From JACQHM01 sp964535215 (GTDB lineage: Bacteria > Methylomirabilota > Methylomirabilia > Methylomirabilales > JACQHM01), in the NCBI GenBank assembly GCA_964535215.1, contig CAZHST010000002.1, forward strand, positions 89,018 through 153,017: a stretch of 64,000 bases of DNA, written 5' to 3'. Of this stretch, positions 16,682-24,978 are shown one piece after another. Position numbers and translations under genes: made by a program. Each line of letters begins with the position of its first letter. The first letter of the stretch is position 1. The notes under the pieces are model-generated. The model made no database searches, was not told the DNA's origin, and saw nothing but the letters and a program-made list of their open reading frames with translations.

Positions 16682-17563
16682 CTAGACCCGCTCCTGAAAT
16701 TCCCGTCCCAGGAGTCCCTCGGGGCGGATCAAAAGGACCAGGATGATGACCAGGAAGGCAAACGTGTTCTTGAAGGCGATGGTGAGATAGCCCCCGACCA
16801 AAGCCTCGGCAACGCCCAAGAGGAGACCCCCAAGGATCGCCCCGGGTAGACTCTCCAACCCCCCCAGGATGGCAGCCGCAAAGCCTTTCAGGAAGGGATC
16901 AACCATGAAGAAAGGGTCGAGGAGAAAGGCGGGGGCGAAGAAGACCCCGGCCGTCGCCCCCAAGCAGGCCGAAAGCCCCCAGCTTAAGGCCAGGAGCCTT
17001 TTCGTGGGGATCCCGAGGGTCTGGGCGGCGATCAGGTTCTCCGAGATAGCCCGCATGGCCAGGCCAACCCTGGTCCGCTGGACCAGGATGTAGAGGAGGA
17101 GAGCCGCGAGGAGCCCGATCCCGAAGGTGCCGAGGCCCAGCTCGCTCACAATGACCCCGCCCAGGTCCCAGACCCGGGTGTCCGAGAGGGGGAAGGGGAA
17201 GGGTCTCGGATCGGCTCCCCAGAGGAAGGCCATTAGGCCTTCAAAGACGAGGGCAAGCCCTAAGGTCAGGATCGTCTGGGAAAGGGGCGTCGCCTCCCGG
17301 CGCTGGGCGGGGACGAGGATGATAAGGTAAAAGAGGAAGGCAACCACCATCCCAAAGGAGAGGCCACCAGCCAGGGAGAGAAGCTGGGGGACCTCCCGGG
17401 AGATAAGGGTAAAGGCGACAAAGGTACTCAAGGCGGCAAGGTCCCCGTGGGCGAAGTTCAGGACCCGGGTTGAGCGGTAGATCAGGACCAGCCCCAGGGC
17501 GATGAGGGCGTAGAGGCTCCCGGCCGACAGGCCCGAAGCGGCATATTGCAGGAACCGCTCCAT
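16682..17563 (-). CDS. livH: LIV-type ABC transporter permease (LivH-like)
   Basis: A 293-aa inner-membrane permease with about eight helices. It opens with LQYAASGLSAGSLYALIALGL and the LNFAHGDLAAL motif characteristic of LivH. ATG at 17563 is chosen because it is one base after the livM stop (TGACATG) and begins exactly at family homology; the frame continues 57 codons further into livM without family features. It pairs with LivM to form the translocation pore. The C-terminus ends 20 bp before the acyl-CoA dehydrogenase start. Confidence 0.9.
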   Translation of the reverse strand: MERFLQYAASGLSAGSLYALIALGLVLIYRSTRVLNFAHGDLAALSTFVAFTLISREVPQLLSLAGGLSFGMVVAFLFYLIILVPAQRREATPLSQTILTLGLALVFEGLMAFLWGADPRPFPFPLSDTRVWDLGGVIVSELGLGTFGIGLLAALLLYILVQRTRVGLAMRAISENLIAAQTLGIPTKRLLALSWGLSACLGATAGVFFAPAFLLDPFFMVDPFLKGFAAAILGGLESLPGAILGGLLLGVAEALVGGYLTIAFKNTFAFLVIILVLLIRPEGLLGREFQERV

Positions 17564-17564
17564 G

Positions 17565-18542
17565 TCAACGAAAAGGCCAGTTCGTAAAATAGAGCTTGAG
17601 TTTTCCCCAGAACCCCGAGACCCCCCTGGGCTCCAGGAGGAGGACAGCCACGATAGAAGCCCCAAAAAGCACCGGGACGAGTTCCCGGGTCCGGCTAAAG
17701 ATCTGGGGGGCCAGAACGACGAAGGCGGCTCCAAAGATGGAGCCCTCCACCGATCCTAATCCCCCCACGATGACCGCCACAAAAAGGCCGAGGGATTCGA
17801 GGAACGTGAACATCTGCGGTTCGAGGTACCCTAAAAGCTGGGCGTAGAGCCCTCCGTGAACCCCTGTGTAGAACGAGCTTACCGCAAAGGCCAAGAGCTT
17901 GTAGCGGGTCAGGTTCACCCCCATCACCTCGGCGGCGATGTCTGAATCCCGGATCGCGATCAAGGCCCGGCCGATAAACGAAGAAACCAGATTGAAGGAT
18001 GCGACGGTAAAGAGGAGGACCAGGAAGAGGGTCAGGTAGTACATGGAGATCGGCCCTTTCAGGCCAAACGCTTGAAGCCTCGGTAGGGAAAGACCCATCC
18101 GGCCCCCCGAGAGGAGGTCCCAGTTGGTGAAGACCTGGTAGACGGCAATCCCGAACCCCAGGGTGGCAATGGCAAGATACGGCCCTTTAAGCCGGAGGGA
18201 GGGAAAGCCGACCAGGACGCCGAAGAGGGCGGCGATCAGGCCCGAGGTGAGGAGGGCCAAGGGGAAGGGGACACCATGGCGGACCAAATGGGCCAGCGTG
18301 TAGGCCCCCAGGGCCAAAAAGCCGGACTGCCCCAGGGAGATTAAGCCCGTGTAGCCGATCAGAAGATTCTGGCCCTGGACTCCGAGGGTGTAGATGAAGA
18401 TGAGGGTGGCGATGTAGAGGAGATAGTCAGATCCGAGGAAGGGAAGGAGAGCAAGGGCGGCGAAAAGAAGGAGGGAGAGGACCCCTGTCACAGGCCTCCG
18501 GATCAGGCGAAGCTCCTCCTGGTAGCTCTCGACAAGGTCCAC
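17565..18542 (-). CDS. livM: LIV-type ABC transporter permease (LivM-like)
   Basis: A 325-aa polytopic permease with about nine to ten helices and the LivM blocks LLIGYTGLISLGQSGFLALGAY and FLVGFPSLRLKGPYLAIATLGF-type sequence (about residues 105-130). It also has the conserved DSDIAAEVMGVNLTRYKLLAF loop that contacts the ATPases. It forms the heteromeric channel with LivH. It follows the acyl-CoA synthetase by 3 bp and precedes livH by 1 bp, so the operon is tightly packed. The order livF-fadD-livM-livH-acd-livK-livG is scrambled relative to enteric liv operons. Confidence 0.9.
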   Translation of the reverse strand: MDLVESYQEELRLIRRPVTGVLSLLLFAALALLPFLGSDYLLYIATLIFIYTLGVQGQNLLIGYTGLISLGQSGFLALGAYTLAHLVRHGVPFPLALLTSGLIAALFGVLVGFPSLRLKGPYLAIATLGFGIAVYQVFTNWDLLSGGRMGLSLPRLQAFGLKGPISMYYLTLFLVLLFTVASFNLVSSFIGRALIAIRDSDIAAEVMGVNLTRYKLLAFAVSSFYTGVHGGLYAQLLGYLEPQMFTFLESLGLFVAVIVGGLGSVEGSIFGAAFVVLAPQIFSRTRELVPVLFGASIVAVLLLEPRGVSGFWGKLKLYFTNWPFR

Positions 18543-18545
18543 GGC

Positions 18546-20393
18546 TTACTCCTGGTAGAGGGCGTTGATCAGGTCAGCGTAGCGCTGCTCGAGGCTCCGC
18601 CGTTTCACCTTCTTCGTTGGCGTCACATCCCCCTCCTCCTCGTAGAACCGGCGGGGGAGGAGGGCGAAGCGCTTGATCGTCTCCACCGAGGAGAGGGTCC
18701 TGTTCACCTTCTCCACCTCTTTGGCGATGAGCCTGTAGACCTCAGGATTCTGGGAGAGGTCGGTAAAGGTGGTGAAGGGGATCCGGCGGTCCTGGGCGTA
18801 TTTCGTGACGTTGTCTTCATCAATCAGGATGAGGGCGACAAGGTACTTCCTCCGATCCCCGATGACCACGGCATCCTGGATGTAGGGGCTGAATTTCAGC
18901 TTGTTCTCGATGTAGGCGGGGGTAATGTTCTTGCCCCCGGCCGTGATGATGATGTCCTTCTTCCGGTCCAGGATCTTTAAGAAGCCCTCTTCCCAGGTCC
19001 CCACGTCCCCTGTGTGGAGCCAGCCCCCCTCCAGGGTTTTGGCCGTCAGCTCAGGCTCCTTAAAGTAGCCCTTGAAGACGTTGGGGCCTCTGACCAGGAT
19101 CTCCCCATCCTCGGCGATCTTCACCTCCACCCCACCGAGGGGTTCCCCCACCGTCCCCCACCGGCTCCGGCCCGGCCGCTGGACGGCAATCACCCCGGAG
19201 GACTCCGTCTGGCCATAGCCTTCCAGAAGAGGGATGCCCAAGGCGTTGTAGTACTCGAAGAGCTCGGGGGAGGCGGGGGCAGCCCCGCAGAAGGCAATCC
19301 GGACCCGCTCGAGGCCGAGCTGGCGCTTTAACGGCCAGAGGACGGTCCAGTAGAGGAGCCGGTAGAGAAGCCGAAGGGGGAGAGGGGCTGAGCCGTTCCC
19401 GATCTTCCTCCTCGCGTATCGCCTCCCGACGGCCGCCCCGAGCTGGTAGAGGTTCCGCTTCAAGAAAGTCGAGTCCTCCATCTTGAGCTCAATCGTCGAG
19501 GCCAGCTTCTCCCAGATCCTAGGGACGCTGGCGAAGATCGTGGGAGAGACCTCCTGGATGTTCTGGAAAAGGGTCTCCTGGCTTTCCACGAAGTTCACCC
19601 GGTAGCCGACCCGGATGGCTTGGAAGACCGAGATGAGGTTCTCGTAGATGTGCGCTAGGGGAAGGTAGGAGATCACCTCGTCGGTCTCATAAGCTGGATT
19701 GGCCTCAAGGAGCGCCTCGGTCACGGCGAGGATGTTTTCATGGGAGAGGAGGGCCCCCTTCGGCGGGCCCGTCGTCCCCGAGGTGTAGATCATCATGGCC
19801 GTGTCAGCCGGGGCGAGGGAGGCCAGGCGTTCGTCGAGAAGGGAAGGGTCTTTGGCCTGAACATCCTCCCCGATCTTCAAGAATTCCTCGAAGAAGAGGA
19901 CCTTCGGATGGGAGAAGCCCCAGAGCCCTTTCGGGTCCCAGACGATGACCCGCTCCAAAGGGGTCTCTTCGAGGACCTCCAGGGCCTTGTCGAGCTGCTC
20001 CTCGTCTTCGACGAAGAGGAAACGGGCACCGGAGTGCCGGAGGAGGTAGGCGAGCTGCTCGGGGGCCAGAGTGGGGTAGAGGCCACAGGTGATGCCTCCA
20101 GAAGCCATGATCCCGAGGTGGCAGAAGAGCCATTCGGGCCGGTTCTCACCGAGGACGGCGACGTTCTCCCTTGTTCCCAAGCCCATGGCGAGAAGGCCCC
20201 AAGCGATCTCCCGGACCCACCTCCCGTACTCCCTCCACGAGATCCGGTGCCAGATCCCATACTTTTTGTAACGCAAGGCAAGCTTCTCCCCCTGACGTTC
20301 AACCTGCCAGAAGAAGAGGCCGGGGAGCGTGGCCGGGATCTTCTCCTTCAGTCCGCCGTTGGCCGTTCGCCGTCCACCGTCTGAATTCACCAT
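18546..20393 (-). CDS. AMP-forming acyl-CoA synthetase (FadD/ACSL-type)
   Basis: A 615-aa adenylate-forming ligase. Core motifs are MIYTSGTTGPPKGALLSHEN (P-loop), EGYGQTESSG, WLHTGDVG and the hinge/lysine region LDRKKDIIITAGGKNITPAYIE. The size and C-terminal PTKKVKRRSLEQRY resemble long-chain acyl-CoA synthetases. It activates a carboxylic acid to its CoA thioester in the cytoplasm. The ATG overlaps the livF stop by 7 bp. The first 16 codons (NSDGGRRTANGG) are read from a low-complexity GGACGGCGAACGG repeat, so the functional N-terminus may begin near KIPATLPGLFF. Linkage to the LIV transporter and acyl-CoA dehydrogenase implies uptake-coupled activation. Confidence 0.9.
   Translation of the reverse strand: MVNSDGGRRTANGGLKEKIPATLPGLFFWQVERQGEKLALRYKKYGIWHRISWREYGRWVREIAWGLLAMGLGTRENVAVLGENRPEWLFCHLGIMASGGITCGLYPTLAPEQLAYLLRHSGARFLFVEDEEQLDKALEVLEETPLERVIVWDPKGLWGFSHPKVLFFEEFLKIGEDVQAKDPSLLDERLASLAPADTAMMIYTSGTTGPPKGALLSHENILAVTEALLEANPAYETDEVISYLPLAHIYENLISVFQAIRVGYRVNFVESQETLFQNIQEVSPTIFASVPRIWEKLASTIELKMEDSTFLKRNLYQLGAAVGRRYARRKIGNGSAPLPLRLLYRLLYWTVLWPLKRQLGLERVRIAFCGAAPASPELFEYYNALGIPLLEGYGQTESSGVIAVQRPGRSRWGTVGEPLGGVEVKIAEDGEILVRGPNVFKGYFKEPELTAKTLEGGWLHTGDVGTWEEGFLKILDRKKDIIITAGGKNITPAYIENKLKFSPYIQDAVVIGDRRKYLVALILIDEDNVTKYAQDRRIPFTTFTDLSQNPEVYRLIAKEVEKVNRTLSSVETIKRFALLPRRFYEEEGDVTPTKKVKRRSLEQRYADLINALYQE
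20351..20381. repeat. Short GGACGG/CGAACGG-type repeat inside the start of the acyl-CoA synthetase gene
   Basis: The minus strand here reads as near-tandem GGWCGGYGRACGGCCAACGG units. It encodes a low-complexity SDGGRRTANGG peptide with no counterpart in the enzyme family. It is of the same general type as other degenerate repeats found at gene ends elsewhere in the window. Confidence 0.45.
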
Positions 20394-21163
20394 CGCCGTC
20401 TCTTCTTATAGAGCCGCCACCCTTTCGGTGAGACCTTCTCGGACGCGATCCCCAGGTAGAGCTCACGGACATCCTCCTTCTCGACGAGGTCCTTAGGAGT
20501 CCCCTCGAGGACGATCCGCCCCGCTTCCAGGATGGAGGCATAATGGGCGACCTTCAAGGCGAGCCACGCATTCTGCTCCGCCAGGAGGATGGTGGTCCCC
20601 GCCTGGCTGATCTGGACCATTGCATCAAAGACGTGGCGGGCCACAAGGGGGGCCAGGCCCAGCGAGGGTTCATCCAGAAGGAGGAGTCTTGGACGTCGGA
20701 GGAAGGCCCGGGCCAGGGCCAGCATCTGCTGTTCCCCGCCGGAGAGGGTCTCGGCCTGCTGCGCTCCCCGTTCCTTCAAGACCGGGAAGAGCTGATAAAC
20801 GAAGGCCAGGTCCCCCTCCACCTCTGGACCCCGGCGGCCCCAGAGCCCCAACTCCAGGTTCTCCCGGACCGTAAGCTCCCGGAAGATCCCCCGATCCTCC
20901 GGGACGTAGACCAGGCCCAACTTGGCGATCCGTTCGGGGGGCCACCGCTCGATCCGCCTTCCGTGAAACTCAATCGTCCCCTTCTTCGGCTGATCCTTGA
21001 TCAGGCCCGCAATGGTCTTTAAGAGGGTCGTCTTCCCTGCCCCATTCGGCCCCAGGATGGTAACGATCTGCCCCTCCCTCACCTCTAAGGACACGCCCCT
21101 TAAGGCGTAGATCCGGTCAAGGTAAAGGGTCTCGATGCTGGCGACCTTCAAAAGAGTGCCCAT
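20387..21163 (-). CDS. livF: LIV-type ABC transporter ATP-binding protein (LivF-like)
   Basis: A 258-aa ATPase with Walker A GPNGAGKTT (about residues 38-46), the LivF-type Q-loop LVYVPEDRGIFRELTV, signature LSGGEQQMLALARAF, Walker B RLLLLDEPSLGLAP and H-loop region ILLAEQNA. It forms the ATPase pair with LivG. It is the first intact gene of the cluster and begins one base after the stop of the livK relic (TGAAATG), so the relic now acts as its leader. The canonical signature here complements the degenerate one in LivG. Confidence 0.9.
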   Translation of the reverse strand: MGTLLKVASIETLYLDRIYALRGVSLEVREGQIVTILGPNGAGKTTLLKTIAGLIKDQPKKGTIEFHGRRIERWPPERIAKLGLVYVPEDRGIFRELTVRENLELGLWGRRGPEVEGDLAFVYQLFPVLKERGAQQAETLSGGEQQMLALARAFLRRPRLLLLDEPSLGLAPLVARHVFDAMVQISQAGTTILLAEQNAWLALKVAHYASILEAGRIVLEGTPKDLVEKEDVRELYLGIASEKVSPKGWRLYKKRRRW

Positions 21164-21164
21164 T

Positions 21165-21380
21165 TCACCGTCCCGCAGCCCCCGGAAGAGCTGTGGAATG
21201 AGGCCGCCAGTCCTTGAGTGTCTCCAGGGCCCGGATGAACCCCTCCCGGGCGAGGTCCTGCCCGGCCCGCTTCAACCCCTCCACGACCGTCATCATGGTG
21301 ATAGCCCCCCTGACGAGGATCTCGACCACGGCCATCTCCTTCAGGATCAGCGCCCCCTGAGCCGGGGTGGGGTGGAGGCA
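21165..21380 (-). pseudogene. Decayed duplicate of the LIV substrate-binding protein gene
   Basis: The minus-strand frame contains TPAQGALILKEMA, then VVEILV, then GAITMMTVVEGLKRAG and ALETLKDWRP. All appear in the same order in the intact binding protein at 13682-14857. Relative to that gene about 47 and 15 residues are missing between the blocks, both in frame, as are the N-terminal two thirds and the last ~35 residues. At DNA level a 41-base stretch (from GGCCATCTCC) is identical to the intact copy. There is no signal peptide or credible start. It is the remnant of a second livK-like gene at the head of the operon. Confidence 0.85.
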
Positions 21381-21393
21381 GATCAATGGCTTC

Positions 21394-21422
21394 CTGATAC
21401 CTTCCTGACGATCTCTTGTCAA
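21394..21422 (-). promoter_or_regulatory. Sigma-70-type promoter for the LIV/acyl-CoA operon
   Basis: On the minus strand TTGACA (21422-21417) is separated by 17 bp from TATCAG (21399-21394), preceded by an AT-rich stretch. It lies just upstream of the livK relic and would transcribe it into livF. The -35 context TTTCTTGACAA is the same as at the candidate qhp promoter. Confidence 0.5.
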
Positions 21423-21593
21423 GAAAAAATTAGGAGGGGCTTATCCGGGTCTTGTGATCGGGGAGAGAGAGGACCAGCCTTCCTCCGGGAGAGGCTTTCT
21501 TGGACAGCCCCCTCCCCTGGTCCCCTCCTCCCGAAGGATGAGGGTTCTGACATGCGCGCAAGGAAGGATGATACGTGAGGTCTTCTCGTCCTC

Positions 21594-23285
21594 TCACCGG
21601 ATGGCGCGCAGGAAATCGAAATCGACACCCTCGTGGGCCTGAAGCACATGATCCAGGAAGAGCTTCACATAGCCCCGGGTGGCGTGGGGAGCCGGAGGTT
21701 GCCACCGGCTCCGGCGCCTGGCAAGCTCCTCATCGGAGACATGGAGGGTGAGCCGCCTGTTGGGGACGTCCAGCTCAATCACGTCCCCATCCTGGACAAG
21801 GGCCAGCGGACCCCCTACCGCTGCCTCCGGTGAGACATGGAGGACCACCGTCCCATAGGCCGTCCCGCTCATCCTGGCATCGGAGATCCTGACCATGTCC
21901 CGGACGCCCCGCTGCAAGAGCTTTTTGGGGATCGGGAGGTGTCCCCACTCCGGCATCCCCGGAGCCCCTTTCGGACCGGCGTTTTGGAGCACCAGGACAC
22001 AATTCTCGTCCACGTCCAGGTTTGGATCGTCCACCCGGGCCATCATGTCGGCCTCATTCTTGAACACCACGGCTCGCCCCCGGTGGCGGAGCAGCTCCGG
22101 GGAGGCCGCCGTCTGCTTCAGAACGGCGCCATTCGGGGCCAGGTTCCCGTACAAGATGACGGTCCCTCCTTCGGGACCCAACGGCTCGCTCAACGGGACA
22201 ATGACGTCCCGGTTATAGACTCGGGCGTTTTTGATGTTCTCCCCGACGGTCTTCCCGGTCACCGTTAACGCATCCAGGTGGAGGAGGGGCGAAAGCTCCT
22301 TCATCACCGCTGGAAGCCCACCGGCATAGTAGAGATCCTCCATCAGATACTTGCCTGAGGGTTTGACGTTGGCGATCCAGGGGGTCGTTCGGGAGAGCTC
22401 ATCGAACAGGGAAAGGGGAAGGTCAATCCCTACCCGTCCCGCAATGGCGATCAGATGGACGATCGCATTGGTGGAACCTCCGATGGCCATGTTGACCCGG
22501 ATGGCATTCTCAAAGGCCTTCCGGGTGAGGATGTCAGAAGGCCTGATGTCCTCCTTGACCAGCTCGACGATGCGTCGGCCGGTGGCCTCGGCCAGCTGAT
22601 ACCGCCTCGCGTCGGGGGCCGGGATGGCCGCGCAGCCAGGGAGGGTCATGCCCAACGCCTCAACGATGCTGGCCATGGTCGAGGCGGTCCCCATCACCAT
22701 GCAGTGGCCGGCGCTCCGGGAGATGCAGCTCTCGATCTCGGCGAACTCTTCGTCGGTGATGGTCCCGGCCTTAAGCTCTTCGTAGAAGCGTCGGCAGTCG
22801 GTGGAGGACCCAAGCTCCTGTCCTCTCCAGTTCCCCTTCAGCATCGGCCCGCCGGTCACCATGATGGCCGGGATATCGGCCGAGGCAGCCCCCATGAGCA
22901 TGGCCGGCGTCGTCTTGTCGCACCCGGAGAGAAGCACCACCCCGTCTAGGGGGTTCGCCCGGATGTTCTCCTCCACCTCCATGGCCATCAGGTTCCGGTA
23001 GAGCATGGTCGTCGGCTTCATAAACGGCTCCCCCAAGGACATGGTGGGGAACTCCAAGGGGAAGCCTCCTGCCATCCAGACCCCCCGTTTCACGGCCTCG
23101 GCGAGCTGGCGGAAATGGGCGTTACAGTTGGTCAACTCACTCCAACTGTTGGCAATGCCGATCACCGGCTTGGTGAAGACCTCATCGCTAAACCCCTCGG
23201 CCTTCATCCAGGCCCGATGCAAGAAGCCCCACAACCCCCCAATCTGAAACCACTCCTCGCTCCTGAGCTTCCTCGTTTCCCTCAC
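21594..23285 (-). CDS. IlvD/Edd-family dehydratase (sugar-acid dehydratase type)
   Basis: A 563-aa Fe-S dehydratase. Cys54 (LTNCNAHF), the Cys in LLSGCDKTTPAM and the Cys in SAGHCMVMGTASTM match the three cluster ligands of the family. GGSTNAIVHLIAIAGR and the C-terminal RISDARMSGTAYGTVVLHV complete the fold. The GHCMVMGTASTM form and the N-terminal LRSEEWF are closer to L-arabinonate/D-xylonate dehydratases than to the isoleucine-valine enzyme, so a sugar acid is the likelier substrate. The start is GTG at 23285 with GGAAGGAGGGACAG 7 nt upstream. The frame is open for another 121 codons, but that part overlaps the MEMO gene and is not homologous to anything. It lies 17 bp downstream of the MEMO gene. 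Confidence 0.88.
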   Translation of the reverse strand: MRETRKLRSEEWFQIGGLWGFLHRAWMKAEGFSDEVFTKPVIGIANSWSELTNCNAHFRQLAEAVKRGVWMAGGFPLEFPTMSLGEPFMKPTTMLYRNLMAMEVEENIRANPLDGVVLLSGCDKTTPAMLMGAASADIPAIMVTGGPMLKGNWRGQELGSSTDCRRFYEELKAGTITDEEFAEIESCISRSAGHCMVMGTASTMASIVEALGMTLPGCAAIPAPDARRYQLAEATGRRIVELVKEDIRPSDILTRKAFENAIRVNMAIGGSTNAIVHLIAIAGRVGIDLPLSLFDELSRTTPWIANVKPSGKYLMEDLYYAGGLPAVMKELSPLLHLDALTVTGKTVGENIKNARVYNRDVIVPLSEPLGPEGGTVILYGNLAPNGAVLKQTAASPELLRHRGRAVVFKNEADMMARVDDPNLDVDENCVLVLQNAGPKGAPGMPEWGHLPIPKKLLQRGVRDMVRISDARMSGTAYGTVVLHVSPEAAVGGPLALVQDGDVIELDVPNRRLTLHVSDEELARRRSRWQPPAPHATRGYVKLFLDHVLQAHEGVDFDFLRAIR

Positions 23286-23302
23286 CCCTGTCCCTCCTTC
23301 CG

Positions 23303-24106
23303 CTATCTGATCAGCAGACCTGCATACCCAACCACGGAATGGTAGTCCTTCGTGGTATCCCCTGAGGTCATATACTTGACCAGCTCCGCCCGGGTGGCCC
23401 CCAGCTCCTTCACGGCCACGAGGGCCGCCGTCGTCGGGTGAAAGCCGCACATGGAGATCCGCTCCCGGCGGACCGTCTGGTAGAGTCGGTCGGGGTCTAA
23501 GGCCAGGATGGCCTCGACCGCCATCATGTCCTTCTCCCTGGCCATCTCGTGGGGGATGTAGTGGCTCATGTCGGTGGACGCGACCACCACGACGGGCTTG
23601 CCGGATTCCCTGACGGCGGCGGCCACCGCCCTCCCCACATCCTGACACACCGCGTACTCGTGGCTGAAGAGACAGATGGGGACGAACTGGAAGGGATGGC
23701 CAAAATGCTGAAGGAACGGGAGCTGGACCTCGATGGAGTGCTCCTTGAGATGGCCCAGGGGATCCTCCTCCAGCACCTGGGAGTGATCCATGATGGCCCG
23801 CGCCAGGTCCTGGTCAATCTTCACCTCCCCTAAGGGGGTCTCCCAGCTCCCGTAGGACATGATGGCCGCTCCTGCCCCCAAGCCGGTATGGTTCGGGCCG
23901 AGGATGACAAAGGTCTCCGGGAACTCGATCCGCGAGTAGAGGGCCCCGGCGACCTTCCCTGAATACATGTACCCGGCATGGGGGGCCACGATCCCAAGGA
24001 CCCGCTCCTTTACCGCCTCCCGGTCAATCAGGTCCTCCACCTGGGATTGAAGGCGGGCCCTTGTCCCCTCGTAGAAGTACCCTGCGACCGCTGCCCTTCG
24101 GATCAT
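23303..24106 (-). CDS. MEMO-family protein (AmmeMemoRadiSam system protein B)
   Basis: A 267-aa cytosolic protein of the MEMO1 family. Family blocks are RRAAVAGYFYEG at the N-terminus, APHAGYMYSGKVAGALYS, VILGPNHTGLG, KEHSIEVQLPFLQ, VVASTDMSHY and CGFHPTTAAL. The fold is related to extradiol dioxygenases, with His residues at the putative metal site. The bacterial function is not established; it often accompanies an AMMECR1 protein and a radical SAM protein, neither of which is in this window. ATG at 24106 is chosen because it overlaps the upstream stop as ATGA and is the family start. Confidence 0.9.
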   Translation of the reverse strand: MIRRAAVAGYFYEGTRARLQSQVEDLIDREAVKERVLGIVAPHAGYMYSGKVAGALYSRIEFPETFVILGPNHTGLGAGAAIMSYGSWETPLGEVKIDQDLARAIMDHSQVLEEDPLGHLKEHSIEVQLPFLQHFGHPFQFVPICLFSHEYAVCQDVGRAVAAAVRESGKPVVVVASTDMSHYIPHEMAREKDMMAVEAILALDPDRLYQTVRRERISMCGFHPTTAALVAVKELGATRAELVKYMTSGDTTKDYHSVVGYAGLLIR

Positions 24107-24978
24107 CCTCCTACCCCTTTCCGGCTGAACCACCACCGGAGACACCGCCCTAAGTTCCCGACCAAGCTGGGTTTCGAGTTGGCGATACAGATCCGTTCAT
24201 CGAGGATGAAGATCTCGTCCACGAGCCTCTTGAGCGGATGGGCCTTCTTCCAAAGGGGGCCGAACCGCCTTTTGAGGGCGTCCTCGAACATCACCACGAT
24301 CTTGTCCTTCATCCGAAGCTCCGTATCCACCAGGAAGATGGCCATGGCTGGAAACAGCTCCTGCACCCGTCGGAAGAAGGCGTCCACCTCCTCCTGGTCA
24401 ATGTGCTTGGGAGGTGAGGACTTGACCTCCACATAGAGGAGCTGATCGTCGACCAGCGCCAGGACGTCGTAATCCCCCCCCGTCCCAACCTCTAGGAGGC
24501 GGACCCCCCAGAGGGCCGGGGCGTGAAACTCCCGGCGGAAGACCTGGGCCACGAACCACTCCAGCGTCTCGCCGAAGTTCCGCCCCCCGCCCACCGACAG
24601 GCAATAGACCTCTCCCCTCCGCCGGACGATGCCGGCCTTGGTCAGGAACCGGAGGTACTCCTGAACGACCGGGAGCGAGCAGAACCGGGTCAGATCCCCA
24701 CTCGTGAAGGAAGAGGCCTTGGCGATGATATCACGAAGGACGAGGCGGAAGGAATACCTTTTCAGGTGCTCGTAGAGGGCCTCTTCCAGGGCCGGATCCA
24801 GCTCGGGGGGAAAGGCCAGGGCATCGAGGGGACAGGCCTTGGCAACACATAAACCCCGCCGCCGAAGGGTCTCCTCCACGGAGGATCCCTCCTCCAACCT
24901 GGCCCGAAGCCGCTCGACCTCACGTCTTAAGAGACGGACCTCCTCAAGGAGCGCCTTCCATCCCTCCACCTTTCTCAT
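24103..24978 (-). CDS. Unrecognised protein: N-terminal coiled coil, winged-helix-like middle, PD-(D/E)XK nuclease-like C-terminus
   Basis: I do not recognise this 291-aa protein as a named family. Residues 1-40 form a charged coiled coil (LLRREVERLRARLEEG). The middle part (about 85-150, with LTRFCSLPVVQEYLRFLTKAGIVRRRGEVYCL) reads like a winged-helix domain. Residues ~175-205 carry GGDYDVLALVDDQLLYVEVKSSPP, with the D...(hydrophobic)-E-x-K spacing of PD-(D/E)XK nucleases and DUF3782/restriction-like folds. A basic tail follows. It overlaps the epimerase gene by 35 bp and the MEMO gene by 4 bp, so it is probably co-translated with both. It could be a nuclease or a catalytically inactive DNA-binding relative. 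Confidence 0.7.
   Translation of the reverse strand: MRKVEGWKALLEEVRLLRREVERLRARLEEGSSVEETLRRRGLCVAKACPLDALAFPPELDPALEEALYEHLKRYSFRLVLRDIIAKASSFTSGDLTRFCSLPVVQEYLRFLTKAGIVRRRGEVYCLSVGGGRNFGETLEWFVAQVFRREFHAPALWGVRLLEVGTGGDYDVLALVDDQLLYVEVKSSPPKHIDQEEVDAFFRRVQELFPAMAIFLVDTELRMKDKIVVMFEDALKRRFGPLWKKAHPLKRLVDEIFILDERICIANSKPSLVGNLGRCLRWWFSRKGVGG

Noticed and set aside
23286..23648. In-frame 121-codon extension upstream of the IlvD/Edd-family gene
   Set aside because: It lies inside the MEMO gene, has no family similarity, and the GTG at 23285 has a strong ribosome-binding site.
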